Of a stretch of 64,000 nucleotides of DNA, positions 1 to 54,812 are shown piece by piece. Source of the stretch: Lucifuga dentata (Eukaryota; Chordata; Actinopteri; Ophidiiformes; Bythitidae); contig VXCM01000722.1 in NCBI GenBank assembly GCA_014773175.1, positions 1 to 64,000 on the forward strand. Reading direction: 5' to 3'. Positions within the stretch are counted from its first letter, which is position 1, and each line of letters starts with the position of its first letter. The notes beneath the pieces are model-generated. The model ran no database searches, had not been told where the DNA came from, and saw nothing but the letters and a program-made list of their open reading frames with translations. The translations under genes and the position numbers were made by a program.

Positions 1-2984
1 TAAAAAAAAAAAAAAAAAAGATTTAACACTACTAAGGACTATCATCATGGTGATTTCATAGCACAAGTGGTTCAAGATCATATATCCACAAAATGAGACA
101 GTTGTGTGGTTGTGGTATGGATCTGGATTGCGGCTTGGGTATGCTGTTGGAGCTGTCACGATCTTCACATTTGTAACATAGGTGGAGTCAATCACCCTTT
201 GCTACAATCCTGCTTGAACCAGTCACATTACAATGTAACAGAGAGGATATCACTCAGCAATCCCAAAATGATTTTCTGCTGAGGTAATATGCCTGAATTG
301 ACTAAAAAATGTGAAGTTTTGATTCATAGATGAAATCAAATAAAGTTTGAATTATTGTAATAGCTTGTAAGACAGACTGTGCACTGCACTGTGAATGTTG
401 TGTATGCATCCTGAGTTTATAGTAATTTTGTGAGATCTGCTTTTACGACTTTCAAACATTCTAGTGCAGAAATCTTCTGATATGTCAGTGTAGAGAATCC
501 ATAAACTGTAACTAAGCTAAAGTGTAGTGACTAGAATAATAATTATTTAACCGCTTTCAATTCAATACTACAAAACAAGATCAACAAAACTCAATGTGTA
601 GGTATATTGCTATACCTAAAAAACACAGTTCCAAATTCAATTTCTAATTTTAAACTATAGTGTGTTAACACTCACCTTCTCTTGGACAAATCGAGACTTC
701 CACCCACAGTAAACTATAACCGGCATGGTCATGCATACAAAAGGAAAAAAAGAGAAACCACAAATGTCTCTCCCATATGTGCTCATTAGCACCAGGTGCA
801 CTAAGTGACACAAGTGACACGTGACACATCCCCTGATGCTACATAAGGGAAAGTCCACAAAGACACAGCACTGCTAAAACACATTCAAACTGCCAAAATG
901 AGAAACTGAACCAATTCAAAAAAAAAAAAAAAAAANAAAAAAAAAAAATTATAAATCACACCCAAAACTGTTTGGACGAGCCCCCAATTTGTCATGACCA
1001 GTTGAAAGACCATGACAAGTAAAGGAGAGAGCACCAATTTTTATTTAAATTTAAGATTTTGTTTTAAAGCAAATTGGCAATTAAACAATGACATTAAAAT
1101 GAGAAAGGAATGAGATGTGGCAATCAGTAAAGTCAGTGGTGCAGGTGACTGGATGAGTGAAAAATACAGTGTGTGGATGTTGTGGAGCAAAATAGATGAA
1201 AGAAAAGTGCTGTTCTTGGAAACAGAGTGTCTCACTCAAGGGACTGGGATGAGCTGTTATATGGCTTCAGGAGCATTGGGCCCAGGTGTTCCCAGCTGCC
1301 TTGGTAACAGCCCCACCTACCAGTTACCTGAAATTTATACTTACTGGAAGAGACTTAATATAGTTTTCTGTAAGCTCTTGGCTGCATTTTGTCACCAATG
1401 TACTCTAGCTTCATCATGTCTACACAATATTGAAGTACTGTTTTCTCACACAGCAAGAGTTACTGGCATTGTACTTATCCAAACAACTAGTCTGAAATGT
1501 TTTAGTTATGCCTTCAAGTGCTGAATTCCAGAAATTAGTGTGTCCCCCTCCCCACATCCTTTCACCCAGCTTCCCCCAGAACACTGGGGACAGAACATGT
1601 GACGTCAGGTCATGTGCTGCTAGAGAGCACATGACCTGGGCTCTACTAGACTTACTTTGCAGAAGCTGTGAATTGTCAGTCAGTGAATGTTGTAGTCCGA
1701 GGAAGTCTCTTTAATAAGCTCATAATAAATTTGATATCCAACTATTATTTTTAGGGAATAAAAATTATTTAAATTCACTTGGAGGGCACATGCCTCCACC
1801 AAGGCCCAACACTCCTCTGAATTCATTTTTTTTTTTTTGCCAATATAATGCCAGAACTCAGCTATCATTACACTGAAATCAAGATTTGTAAAAAGATTTA
1901 TCCCTAATCCCTAAAAGATCACAACAATCTCTCAGACTGACTGTTAACACATGAAGAGACTGAACATTGTCACCCGGCAACCAGTTGGAATTACAGACAG
2001 CTTTACTGTTACTAAATCGTGGCTTGATTAAACCAAATAAACCAAAGATGTCCAGCCTAATCTTTACGCTGGTCAACTATCAGCTGCTCCTGCTGCAGTT
2101 TGAGAAAGGTGAGCTGCAATATTTTCAATAGCAACATGTAGTAAATAAAACACTTAAAATGTAGCTACATTCACCTATGGAAAAACAAATCAGATTTGGT
2201 TTCTTCTCACTGTTCAGAAAAAAATCAGATCTGGCACATGTTGGCACAAAAAAAAAAAAAAAAAAAAAAGATTCAGCCTGTAATGTGAACATTGCACTAT
2301 ACATTGTATATGGACTCTATGTAAACTTGACTTGTAGACCTATTTGATATGTTACTGGAGATCTCAATTCCACTGATATTTTCCTATTATAAGCAACAAT
2401 TATTTGGAAAATTGTGTTTTTTCCTCCTGTTGTGCAATCCTATTGGGAATCTTAATAGTATTTGCTGTTATTTCAAATATTTACGTTTGTTTCTGTTTGC
2501 AAAGCCATATTTTTATTATGCATTCCAGATAATATTGATCAAACTGCATGACTGGATCTTTTATTATATTCTTATATATATTATTATATTTTATTATATT
2601 CTGTGCATTAACACTGTTACACAACATATAATATATTCATTGTACAGTATATCTATATTGTACATATTTATATTTATATTTATACACATATACATATTTC
2701 TGTGAAGTACATAAACTGTTTATGTTTATGTTGTTTTTGTTTATGTTGTTGTTTTGTATGTTTTCGCATTTCTGGTTTTATATCAGATTTTTCTTCTAAT
2801 TTGTAAAAATCGAATTTTGTTCTTTGTAACAGGACGAAGCACCAAGACTTGTATGTAAATTCTTGGCTAATTCTGATCTTTTATGGACTTACTTGATAAT
2901 TAGATTTCGAGTCATTCCTAAATCCATCCCGACCTTATCTTATGTATTTATGTGTTTATTTATGCACATTTCTGTAATGTTCTC
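1..2984. other. Intergenic DNA upstream of ano4
   Basis: No gene supported. Contains poly(A) at the left edge and 919-948 (with 'n' at 936), a hairpin with a CRE-like site at 1600-1638, an A-run near 2250, and very AT-rich DNA at 2350-2960. A short piece at 1775-1830 resembles, in reverse, the CCTCCACCAAGG repeat seen elsewhere in the window. Confidence 0.6.
1600..1638. promoter_or_regulatory. CRE-like TGACGTCA beside a 13-bp-arm hairpin
   Basis: TGACGTCA at 1600-1607 is a full cAMP-response-element palindrome. Its end overlaps an inverted repeat with perfect arms CAGGTCATGTGCT (1606-1618) and AGCACATGACCTG (1626-1638) around a 7-base loop. About 1.6 kb upstream of ano4. Regulatory role is inference. 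Confidence 0.35.
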
Positions 2985-3212
2985 ATTGGGACCTGGCACT
3001 GCGACCTCAGCGGACACGTGAAGCAGCCACGCCTGCAGTCGCGTGTACAGACTGCAACATCAGTCCCACGGCTTGGGAGTTTCAGATGATGAAGAGGAGG
3101 TGGTCAGGAGGGGAGCATTTTTAAACGGGATTCTGAATGAAGTGCAGTGGGTGGAGTTAGGAATCCGTTAGATCGGCTTTAGGGGAAGTTGTAGCCAGCA
3201 CACACTGAAGCC
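2985..3212 (+). promoter_or_regulatory. ano4: Candidate ano4 promoter and 5' UTR
   Basis: After about 600 bases of AT-rich DNA the sequence turns GC- and CpG-richer from about 2985. It holds an E-box CACGTG at 3016-3021 and a weak TATA-like TTTTTAAAC near 3118. It lies directly before the first candidate start codons of ano4. The transcription start is not determined; this is inference from composition and position. Confidence 0.35.
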
Positions 3213-3234
3213 ATGCGTAAGTGGGACCGTGAGG

Positions 3235-44845
<41,611 letters not shown>

Positions 44846-45750
44846 ACTCACCAACTGGTACAGCCAGAAAACATTCAGAAACATAACTTTTTTTGTAGTT
44901 TTATTTGAATTATATAAAAGAAATTCAGATTAAACTATCATAAATATGTTTCCCTCCACTTCCATTTGTTTCATGTGTTAACACAGCCCAGCGATTCATT
45001 ATTAAAACCACATCAGCTTCTCTTCATTCTGATTGGCCGGCAATGAGCAGCAACAGGTTTAACCACATAGTGCTGCCACCTACAGGCTGTCAGAGGAATA
45101 ACTTAGTGTGTGTCAGAGTGTTTGTTTTGTGATTTGCAGGCTGTCGGCTGGCGTTCACTCCTCAGCAGAGGAAGAAGAGCAGAGTTGGGTTTCCTGCATG
45201 ATACTGGACCCTCACATCTTCCTCCTTTCATGTCAGACCAGCGCCTCTTAGTGGACAGTTAACGAACTGCATCCAGCAGGTTTGCTTGGCTTCCCTGTGT
45301 CTGGATTTACTGTAAGAGACGTTCTCATGAGAATTTGGCAGCAGATTTTGCTGCCATTTTTTCTGTAAGATACTTTTTACCACTTTGGACTCTGAACAGC
45401 GTATGTCTTCAGATCCTGAATGTAGATTTTAAGCAAAAAAGAAAATGAAAACTTTTACAGATTTATTGTTATAGATGAGAGGAATCACTCTACAAGCTTA
45501 TTGAATGAAGACTCCTGTTTACATTTCTCCTTGTTTGAGGAGTTCATAATTTGCTTTGTAAATAAACATATTTAAATGAATGACAGATATAGGTCATCTG
45601 CTCTGCTATAGTGTAGTGCAATGAAAGTATGTTATTTAGAAATCTATTCTATCCAAGCCATGGTAGCGCCTACAGCTGGAAATGCTTTCCATTTTAATTC
45701 AGATTAATAACTGCAATAATAAACATTATTTATTGTAAAGAAATTTTTTT
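44846..45750 (+). other. ano4: ano4 3' UTR with two poly(A) signals
   Basis: No coding frame follows the stop. AATAAA occurs at 45561-45566 and again at 45718-45723, each followed by T-rich sequence, so either could end the transcript. A 3' UTR intron ending near 45139 (TTTGCAG) is possible but not supported otherwise. Confidence 0.55.
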
Positions 45751-46049
45751 TGTATGTATTTAACATTTTGAGAAATGGAGTCACAATCCTAATACCTTCC
45801 CCACAGATATAGAATATTATGATCATTTTTATTCAGTGGAAAAGTGCTTATTTCTTTTTAAATGATGCTGACTGTTTTTATTCTTTATTGAGCTTCAGAG
45901 AAAAACTAAAACTAAATACACATTAAAACTTTATAGTCAGAATGTACATTAGTTGTACATTGTCCAAAGCATAATGGATTTAAATCAGTATAAAACAGAC
46001 TTTTTTCCCCCTCAAATGGTCAGTTTTTCTTTTACAAGCTGTAGATATT

Positions 46050-46552
46050 CTAGAGGGGACATATATTGCTTTTTTATTATTTTCCCTCATTTTTATAATG
46101 TAATACAGTAGACCGTTTGTGTTGCACATTCCTCTGTCAAAGTGTCAAAGCAAAGCATTTGCACCTATAGAAATCCATCCAGGACGACAAACCCATAGAT
46201 CCGTGCCTGCCCTGAAAGCTTCGTTTTTGATTTGTCCTTTACTTCTATAACATGATTACATCAATGTGTAACACATTTTAACTTCCCCACCTGTACACCT
46301 GGTTACCAAGCACAAGACTAGCGAGCGTTTGACCAGCATCTGTGTTTCAGAGGCTGGACACAGCTGACCAATCAGAAGAGAGCAGCATTACCTAAAAGGA
46401 TCTGTTTTCACTCAGTGTGCACAAGGGAGAGCAGAAGAGAATCAGTGTGTGTTTGGGTTTTGTTTGTTTTTTTTTATATTAAAGCATTGCAAAGGTTTCA
46501 AAATCGATCCATCCTTGAAAAGAAGAAATCTGTATAATTTGTCCCCTTTAAA
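46050..46552 (+). repeat. MITE family B copy (about 500 bp)
   Basis: Left edge TAGAGGGGACATATAT, right edge ATTTGTCCCCTTTAAA, inverted to each other. Interior has GACCAATCAGAAGAGAGCAG and TCACTCAGTGTGCACAAGG. Confidence 0.65.
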
Positions 46553-49219
46553 ACTATTTTATAGTAAAAGGTGGTCACTCAAAAAAAAACAGCTGAAATT
46601 CTCCAGGACACCACCAGAGGAAGCCAGTGTGCTTAGTTACAGCTCAGCAGCTTATGCCACAGTAATAAGTTGTTTTTTTTTTAACGTAAGGTCTGTAGCC
46701 CATAAGAACAAATAAAAACATTTTGTGAATGTTCTCAACAAACACACCTTCAAAACATACAACTCAAATAGCAAACTAACAATTTAAACTTAAAAAAAAC
46801 AAAAAAACATCTCACCAGCAACCGAAAAGGTGTAGACTGAAGCCAAAGCTTATATTACAGACTTCATAAGGTAACAGGTAACAACACCACACACCACTTG
46901 GATTAGGTGATTTAATGACTTATTGAGCACCTTACCTTCCCTTTACTTTAATTATTTATTTCTTTATTTTATTTATTTATTTGAAAGGGACTGATACAGG
47001 AACACAGATTATTCACAGGATAAACTAATGCCACATATCATAGCATTTCTAGCCAAACTCTAATTTGCAACGCATGTCTGTTCACTGGGATGGTTCATAA
47101 ACTACTTTAAAATTACATTACTTTGGCACAGTCATATGTAAATTAATATCAATTGGAATAGATTCTGCACATATTCAACATATTCTGTGTATTCTCAAAA
47201 ATAAGATTTGGCAAATGTGAGGAATTTGAATGGTTTCCGATCATCATCAGTGCCTTTTAGGAATCCATCAGGAGCTGAAGGAAAAGATGCATCGATTGTG
47301 TTGTACATTCTTCAACCTAACACACACATACACAAGTGTTAACACACACTTCTCTTACTAAATGCAGTGAGACTTCATCACACTGTACCCAGTACAAGTA
47401 GCTTCAAGGCTAACTAGCTTGTTATCGCCCTCGGCACAGATGAATAGGCTTTAACAAACAGATCTCATCCACATCCCCTGACTTCATTTATGATGAAGTA
47501 CCATTCCCTTAAAGAAATTCCATTTTTATCAGCTCATCCAATAGAAAGCAGTAAAAGTCTACCTTGTAAAATACCTGAGCCCATATTTCATATTTCTCAT
47601 CAAAAGTTCTACACAGAGGTGGGGTACGTTGTCTATAAACCCACCAAATGCATTTTAATACCTAAACACATCTGTTTTTCCATCGTATATCTCTGTGTTA
47701 AACATGCAAATCAGGGTAGATTAGAGAGGACAGCCATGGATTACTCAGCATGGTGACCTGTCCACAAACACCATTTTGATTATTAAAAGCAGAAGGGCAA
47801 AGGAGGCACAATGTGTTTTGTTTCTTATTAAGGCGACTCTTCTCCTTTAAGAGGATTATTCCTGATACACGCTCTGGCGTTGCATAAGGGTGACACAGGA
47901 TAATATCTGACATTTCTTCATACACCTCATTTTTTGAAGCTCGGCCCTCTGGGGAGCTGCTGTCGTTGATATGAGGTGTGGCTCAATGGCGAAAAATGAA
48001 ATATGGAATTAATTTGTCTCTACTGGAAAGTGCTTCTTTTCCTTTTAATATGAGAGTGGACAGTCCTCTGCTTTCTTGTATTTTGGGATTTTTTTTTTTT
48101 TTTTTTTTTTTTTGGACATTTATATTGAAGTAAAAATACATATTTATAACAAATGACAACCTTTATAACTATCTTTTTTTAATTGTTGCTGTACTGAGAT
48201 GCACTAAGGAAAATCAGTTTAAAAGTTTAATACTTAAAAAAGTAAGTTGAAAATTAACTTGGATTGTTGGATGTATGTTATACTGATGAGTGGGCTAATA
48301 ATTTAGAAAACTCAATACGGGCTCAATATAGACACACATCCTCTTCCAGGCCAACTGAGAAAAATATTAGTTTCATGATAAGAATTTCTTTGCAGGAATC
48401 TGGAATTTCTTTGACACACTGATTTTTATGTTTAATATTTCTTTTTCTTCTTCCCTGATTTATGCTGTATTGTTGTATCCCATAAATCTTTTTAATGTTT
48501 TATCATTTTATTCCTGCCTCATCTCCTGTGATGCATGCAGTCTTTCGAACCACATTACAAATAAAGTTATTTGAATTATTTGTATGTGCAAAATTGTCTA
48601 ATACAGCTTTAATCAAACATGCAAATCTCCCAAAAGTCATGCTTTGCTATACAATATGAAATATTGTAAAGCTCAGGTTTACATCTAGTAGACGCTTGAA
48701 CAGAATACACAAAGCAGTGACACGTGTTTTTTGCCCTTGTAACCTGAATGCCGGATAGACTGGAAAACACGCATGATAGGAGTCCGCCTCCTTTAAATTT
48801 AAATGATACTGCTCCAGCTGCATGACTCTGTATTTCAGATAAGGAGAGCTGATTGTAAGCTGCCTGGCAGATTGTTTGCACACACACACACAAACACACA
48901 GATTAGACCTTGATGTCACATCCCGGATCATCCTTGTAAATGGCAGGAAGACCAAAAAAACAAACAAAAAAAGAAAAAACATAAAACACACCTGCTGTTT
49001 CCTGGCTGCAGTTGCCAGGGTGACACAGCTGACAAGTCCATCTCGATTTCTGTCCTTTTCTCTCTCCTCCTTGTGTTTCTCTTTCCTCTTTCTTTCACTC
49101 CCTTAATTTTTTTTTATGTCTGTTTCTGCTGTCTTTTTTTTCCACACACACACACACACACACAGATGAAAGATCCCAGATTTGCACTAAATTCAGATCA
49201 TCGCTGACTTCATTTATTC

Positions 49220-49664
49220 CAGGGGCGGATCTAAGGTTAGAGATCCAGGGTTTAGCCCAGATCTCCACTGAAAATCCAGGCGTGAGGTAGCTTTGGCATC
49301 TACCAAAGCAAATAGCTTAGGTAGATAGCCAAAGTTATTTTATATCAACCAAAGCTACATATAAAGTTTGAGAAATGTTTAAGAAATGTAACAAGTCATT
49401 TTTTAACAAGTTATATGAAGTTAAAAATCTTTTTAAATTAAAACCTTTACAACGATCAAAACAGTGGAGCTATATGGTGCGTTATGTCCGTTCTGTCCAC
49501 CAATTCAGTCCGAAATCCCTTCACATCATGTGGTTCCACCTTGGCGATGAATTTGGGTAATTACAAAAAAGCTATGGAAAATTCTAAACACACAATTACA
49601 AAAAAAGATTCGGGGATTTGTGGAAAACATTTGGCCCATAAGCCCACCCCTAGCACCGCCCCTG
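49220..49664 (+). mobile_element. Non-autonomous hAT element (445 bp)
   Basis: Ends CAGGGGCGGATCTAAGG and, inverted, CAGGGGCGGTGCTAGGG. Flanks ATTTATTC (49212-49219) and ATTCATTC (49665-49672) match at 7 of 8. Fits the hAT superfamily; no transposase. Confidence 0.75.
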
Positions 49665-50499
49665 ATTCATTCCTTAACTCCTAAGTGCTGACCAGAAATT
49701 ATGTATGCGTCGGCCCTCATGTTACCCCTGGTGGATATAGTATTTAATTCTCCAGATTTATATAAAGTATCAAGTAAATATATGAGCAACCCTGCTGGTA
49801 TTGCTGAAATTCTTCAGACAGAAGAATGGATTAATCACATGAGAACTCAGACACTTTTTTTTTTTTTTTTTANTTTTTTTTTTTTTTTTTAACCCCTACA
49901 ATGACATTTATCTCAAGAAAGTGTGTTAATACAAATACAGACAGACACATATACCCAGTGTGCAACAGTGGGCAGATAATGAGGCCTAGTAGCATGTTGA
50001 AATTGTGGCTATCAGCTCTCGTCCTGTCCCGACTGTGACCCCACATTGCCCCTGGAAGCATTTAATCAGACATCTTTAAGGGCAAAGCTGTCATCGCTTG
50101 TCTCAGATACAGGAAATCACTTCAAATGTCACACTCCTTTCACCTTCTCTCCCACTGAATCTGGGTCAGCTTCCTCCACCTCATCTGTGTTGGGCACATT
50201 TTGTCTGTCTGTCTCTTTGGTATTAAGGGCATCCAGCTCTTTCTGTCTCATCGCAGAGCGGGATGAAGGGTTTGCATGGTGCACTTTACACCCAGCTGTC
50301 CCAAAGTACTGTACCTGTGCTTGCCTGATTGTAGTGGCATGAGGAGGACATTGACACTGCTGTGACTGCTTTTCTGGAGTATGCCATGCAGCAGTGTAGG
50401 TGCTGGGCATCCTATATATGGGAAGTCAAAATGTACAGCCTTTGCTTAAATTGTTTCATTTGCATCATTTAAGCCTCTGGAACCTAACATAATTTTTGT

Positions 50500-50881
50500 A
50501 ATTTTACTTTTCACATAATTTGGTTTTAATTTTGCCCTTAAAAGATGCCCTTCAAACTAACTTTATTTAATCTGTCTAACACGGAGCTGCACGGAAGACA
50601 ATGTATGTCTCTGCCAGGAAATATAGTCCCAGCATAATATGGTTTTTACCAAAAAATTTAAAACATCGTCCCCTCTACGCTCACACATACGTGTTACCAG
50701 GCGAAACATTGTGGATGTATCACCTGAACATTTGATTTGGAAACATTACGGGATTTGGCAAAATAACAGAAAAATGAAAGTACAGGTTTATGGTTTGGAA
50801 AATGGTTGTCAGTAACGTAATGTGTATGCAAGTAGGATTTATTGGGCTTAAACGTGCAAAATTGCCAGTATGGTCCTTTAA
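50500..50881 (-). repeat. MITE family A copy, reverse
   Basis: Right edge GCCAGTATGGTCCTTTAA; reading in reverse gives the family order, including GGGACTATATTTCCTGGCAG. Left edge eroded. Confidence 0.65.
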
Positions 50882-50889
50882 ACACACAG

Positions 50890-51056
50890 CACCTAAAACA
50901 AACAGTTTGCACTCATTGTGCACAGCAACGTGCAGCAAAGGAAAGTAGAAGGAGATCAAAGTGTTTTTTGCACATTAAAGCATTGTGTTTTTTTTAAATT
51001 AGACCCTTAAATGAAATTAAGAACACAGAAATCTGTATTATATGTCACCTTTACAG
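50890..51056 (-). repeat. MITE family B end fragment, reverse
   Basis: Has TTTGCACTCATTGTGCACAG and a right edge TATATGTCACCTTTA, next to the MITE A copy. Confidence 0.4.
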
Positions 51057-53399
51057 ATATAACACAGGTGTATTAGATTGTCTTTAACCTTCAGCTGCAG
51101 ACATTGTGGTCTTTATAATCAATGGTAATGTTATTAAATTGTTCTATCACAAGTTAACACAGAATGACATCCATGGAAACTGTAGGTGAGCCACTTATAA
51201 GCTGCTAGTTTTAATTATTTATTTGTGATATTTTTATGTTCCAAATAACATTTCTTCATTCCAAACTGTTATGAAAAATTAAACAAGTTTTTATGGACAT
51301 TTTCTTTCAGGAAAGTCACCAGCACCCCTGGAAGAAAAAATGTCTTATTACTACAAATAATATTATTCAAAATGATCACTGTCTTTGATTATACAGTGTA
51401 ATATTTTATAGCATAAAAGTTAAAGTGTGGCATAAATGCTGCTTCAAGAAGCTCAGAATGGAGATACGTTGCTTTGGATTAAAATCCCTTTAAAATATGG
51501 TGGATGGGCTGTGCAATTAAGAGGACAACATTAATAAAATTACATTTGAAAAGTTAATTAAATCTTGGGAACAATTTTCTAAATGGTGTCATTGTCTTGA
51601 ATGTGTTCACATTAATGTTCCTATTTCAGCTCCAGCCCCACATCCATTATTACACAGCATCTGAATTATAGATAGTCAGGAAATGATGCGTTTATATCAG
51701 GCACATGCAGGAGAGATTAAATGTCTCTGTGGTGTCTGAATATATTTGTCTCTCCAAATTTTTCTTTCTCTCCAGAGTTTAAGAATATTCAGTAATACTG
51801 GTCCAATTAATATTGTTTTTCCTGTTAATACTACTTAACGTAATCCAAAAGATTTGCCTCTTGATTTTGCCTCTTGACATCACTTGATTGGGCCTTTTGA
51901 CTCGCAAAAACTAGACATCTTCTCAAAATGCAAAATTAAAAGATTATCAGTTTTCACAGTTAACCAATCAGACAGAAAGTCAAGTTATAGTAACAACAGT
52001 CAAAACAACAACTGATTGGCAGAGAATTAGCTATGATAGCAAAGATAAAAGCTTTTAATTGCAAAGTCTTTATCATTCACAACAACTGAAGGGTTGTGAT
52101 ACGCAGAACTTTTAAGTAGCCAATTTCTTATTTCAGACTATACTGAAATATTTTTTTTTTTCTAGTCACATCGTTTATATGGAAAGTAATATATACAAAT
52201 CATTAAAAGAAATATCCATGATTTGTGTAAATGTACTTTACTAATTATTATTTTTGTGCAGAGTGCATTATGACTTGTTTAGGACTTGAAACTCAAAGTT
52301 TAAGACGTGACTTGGTGTCACTTTTGACTTGCAACTTGATCCTTGAGTTATTACTCGATCCTAAATACACAGGATATGGTGCCATTAACCAATGCAAGCA
52401 GACATACAGAGACTCAACCTAGAGTTAAGTGGGGACTGAGTTCATGGTGGCCCCCCTATATGTGGGCCCCCCATAATTATGGTGCAATCAAGCTAATGCT
52501 AAGACATGCTGCATGTCTTGCTACCAGCTCAATACACACAGGAGAAAAACACTTAAAAAGGAGAGAAAACCTAAAATCAGTAACAGAAATACAAATATAT
52601 ATAATCACATAATACACATGTAAAAACATACAATATATATACACACACACCTATACTGTGCATACAGTACTTAAATACATACACTCACATACATACAGAA
52701 AAAGAAACTGCTGAACAAATATTGCTGCTGCAATTCAAATAACTTTATCTGCTCATACTGCATTTTTTTTTTTTTTTTTTTTTTGGCCATATCTGATCTA
52801 ATCTGTATTTGGTTACTTCCCTAATACATACAACATAAAACAAATTAATGTGCATAGTAATAATCATAATCAAACTGTAATGATAAATTCCATTGAAGCA
52901 ATACAGTGCAGACAATACAGGTTAACACAGCAGGAAACAAAATGTTCTTATTGAAACAAATATGTGCTTATTACTATTATTTTCAATTACAGCTGATAAT
53001 AATTATAATCACTATAGGTATTATGAATTAATTTATTCCAAAAACAAGCATTTAATCTGCTTGCTGGAACTCTGACCTGTGACAAGCACCTTGTCGCTGT
53101 TAACGTTGAGGGAGGCTTAAATTAGTCCCAGTGGGATCCATCTCAACCCAAAGCCTCCATTCAACACCTGCTGTCGGCCCGTCACCTCTGAGAGCATGAA
53201 GCTGCTGCAAAAGGTTCCTCATGTCCTTAAATCACACATGCAGAACTGCTTCATGCTCATAGGAAACATCTCTCTGAAGAGTTCAGCCCAACAAGTGCGC
53301 AGGAGATAAAAATGGCCTCAAAGATTTCCGCTTGTTTCACTGGAAGGGCTTGTAAGAGGATTTCTGGAAAATAATTTGTTGATTCATTAAGAGGTTGTT

Positions 53400-54035
53400 C
53401 ATTTATCCTTAAATCCTCATGTTATGTAACACAATTTTTAATTTTTCAACCAAATTGCTTTTTCAGTTGAGGTCAAAGCAGTAGCAAGAATATTTTATAT
53501 AATCAAATATGATCATCATGAGAAGTATTGTTATTACTCCTACTAAGATGATTGTTTTCACCCACATCTGTTGGTTTGTTTGGTTTTATCAGGATTACTT
53601 AAAAAGATATCAACTGATGTTGACAAAACTTGGTGGGACCTTGGAAAAACCCATTAGAGTTTGGCATAGAACCAGATCCAGAATTGGATGCAGAAATTTT
53701 TTTAAATGATTTCTTAACATTGTGAGATATTCAATAGTTCTGTCTTTTTTTTTTTTTTTTTTTTTTTTCAAAATTAACAAACCAATCTCTTTGGAAAGCC
53801 TACACATATTTATGCAATGACAGACTATCAATAGCTTAGCTCTGGATAAGGAATTGGACAAGGGGCCATAAATGGAATCATGCTACCACTGCTAATCTAA
53901 GATAATGCTGATTCAGGAGCATGAAAACACTTTTGACATACAGCATGTTAAACAGTTATAGAGACAGATCTAGTTTAGGCTGGTTTGGCTTTGGCAGAGG
54001 TATGTGCTCCAGTGAGTGCCCTTCTAGTTTTTACT
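53400..54035 (+). repeat. Dispersed repeat ending CAGTGAGTGCCCTTCTAG
   Basis: Shares ACAAAACTTGGTGGGAC, GGCAGAGGTATGTGCTCCAG and GAGTGCCCTTCTAGTTTT with 5160-5490. Interrupted by a T-run near 53745-53768. Confidence 0.45.
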
Positions 54036-54099
54036 GCGTAACCAGATTGAGTCATTTCCAGCCATAAAAAGAACACACTGGACATCAAAAAAATGAAAT

Positions 54100-54812
54100 A
54101 TTTTATTAATATAAAGAAATATCAGTCACTGTTTTCATTACAAGCATTGATTTTAATGTGCCACTTAAATTTGGTCTACATTCTAATAAAAACGACAAAA
54201 AAAAAAAAAAAAAAACAAAAACAAGAAAGACAACAACAAAACATTAGCAGTGTGATGGTGGTCAATGCCAAAGGATCCAGAAATTTTACCAAGCTTCTCC
54301 CTGGAAATCATTCCACCATTTAAAAATAAAACGAAGGACAGACAGAGAAATGTGGGTCACAGTGGGCTCGGGGCGAGCAGGCAAACCTCCCCTTCTTTTC
54401 TGTGACACTGATCTGGGCTGACTGAGGCCTCATCATCAAGCCAAAACTCACTTCCTGTCTGATGCAATAACATCTGCTCCTCTGCAAATCTGCCTTTGTG
54501 TTTCTGTGCAACAACGTGGAGCAAAGTGACGTTTTCTGAATCTTGCAGCTGACCTCTGGCATATGAAAAAAACAAAAACATGGAGCAAACAAAATTTGGT
54601 AATAATTTAATGCTCCTCCATCTCATCCATCCATCATCCATCAACATCACAACAGCCTGGGTACAAATCAAGGAAGCCCAACTCCTGCAGGTGAAAAATG
54701 ACCCAAACTACTTCACAGGAATTATTGTAAACATGGATTTTGTCATCATTACACAAAACACTTGGGTTCAGACTGTAAGAGAAAAGGAGAGTACAAAATT
54801 TTACATATCCAG
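54100..54812 (-). other. amigo2: amigo2 3' UTR
   Basis: Downstream of the - strand stop (TAG at 54813-54815) no further coding frame is convincing. A - strand AATAAA lies at 54102-54107. Open frames of about 90-100 codons within this stretch show no recognisable protein and are treated as chance. Confidence 0.4.

Larger units (their letters stand above)
45751..54099. other. Intergenic DNA between the ano4 and amigo2 3' ends
   Basis: 8.3 kb with no supported gene. Contains MITE B (46050-46552), a hAT derivative (49220-49664), a reverse MITE A (about 50500-50881) adjoining a reverse MITE B end (50890-51056), CA repeats near 48880 and 49145, poly-T with 'n' at 49873, T-runs near 48092 and 52768, and a long repeat at 53400-54035. 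Short open frames are not conserved-looking. Confidence 0.6.

Noticed and set aside
1117..1524. 135-codon open frame on the + strand upstream of ano4
   Set aside because: No domain, no splice context, ordinary intergenic composition; length is within chance.
2349..2705. 118-codon frame rich in Ile, Tyr and Phe
   Set aside because: Product of AT-rich low-complexity sequence.
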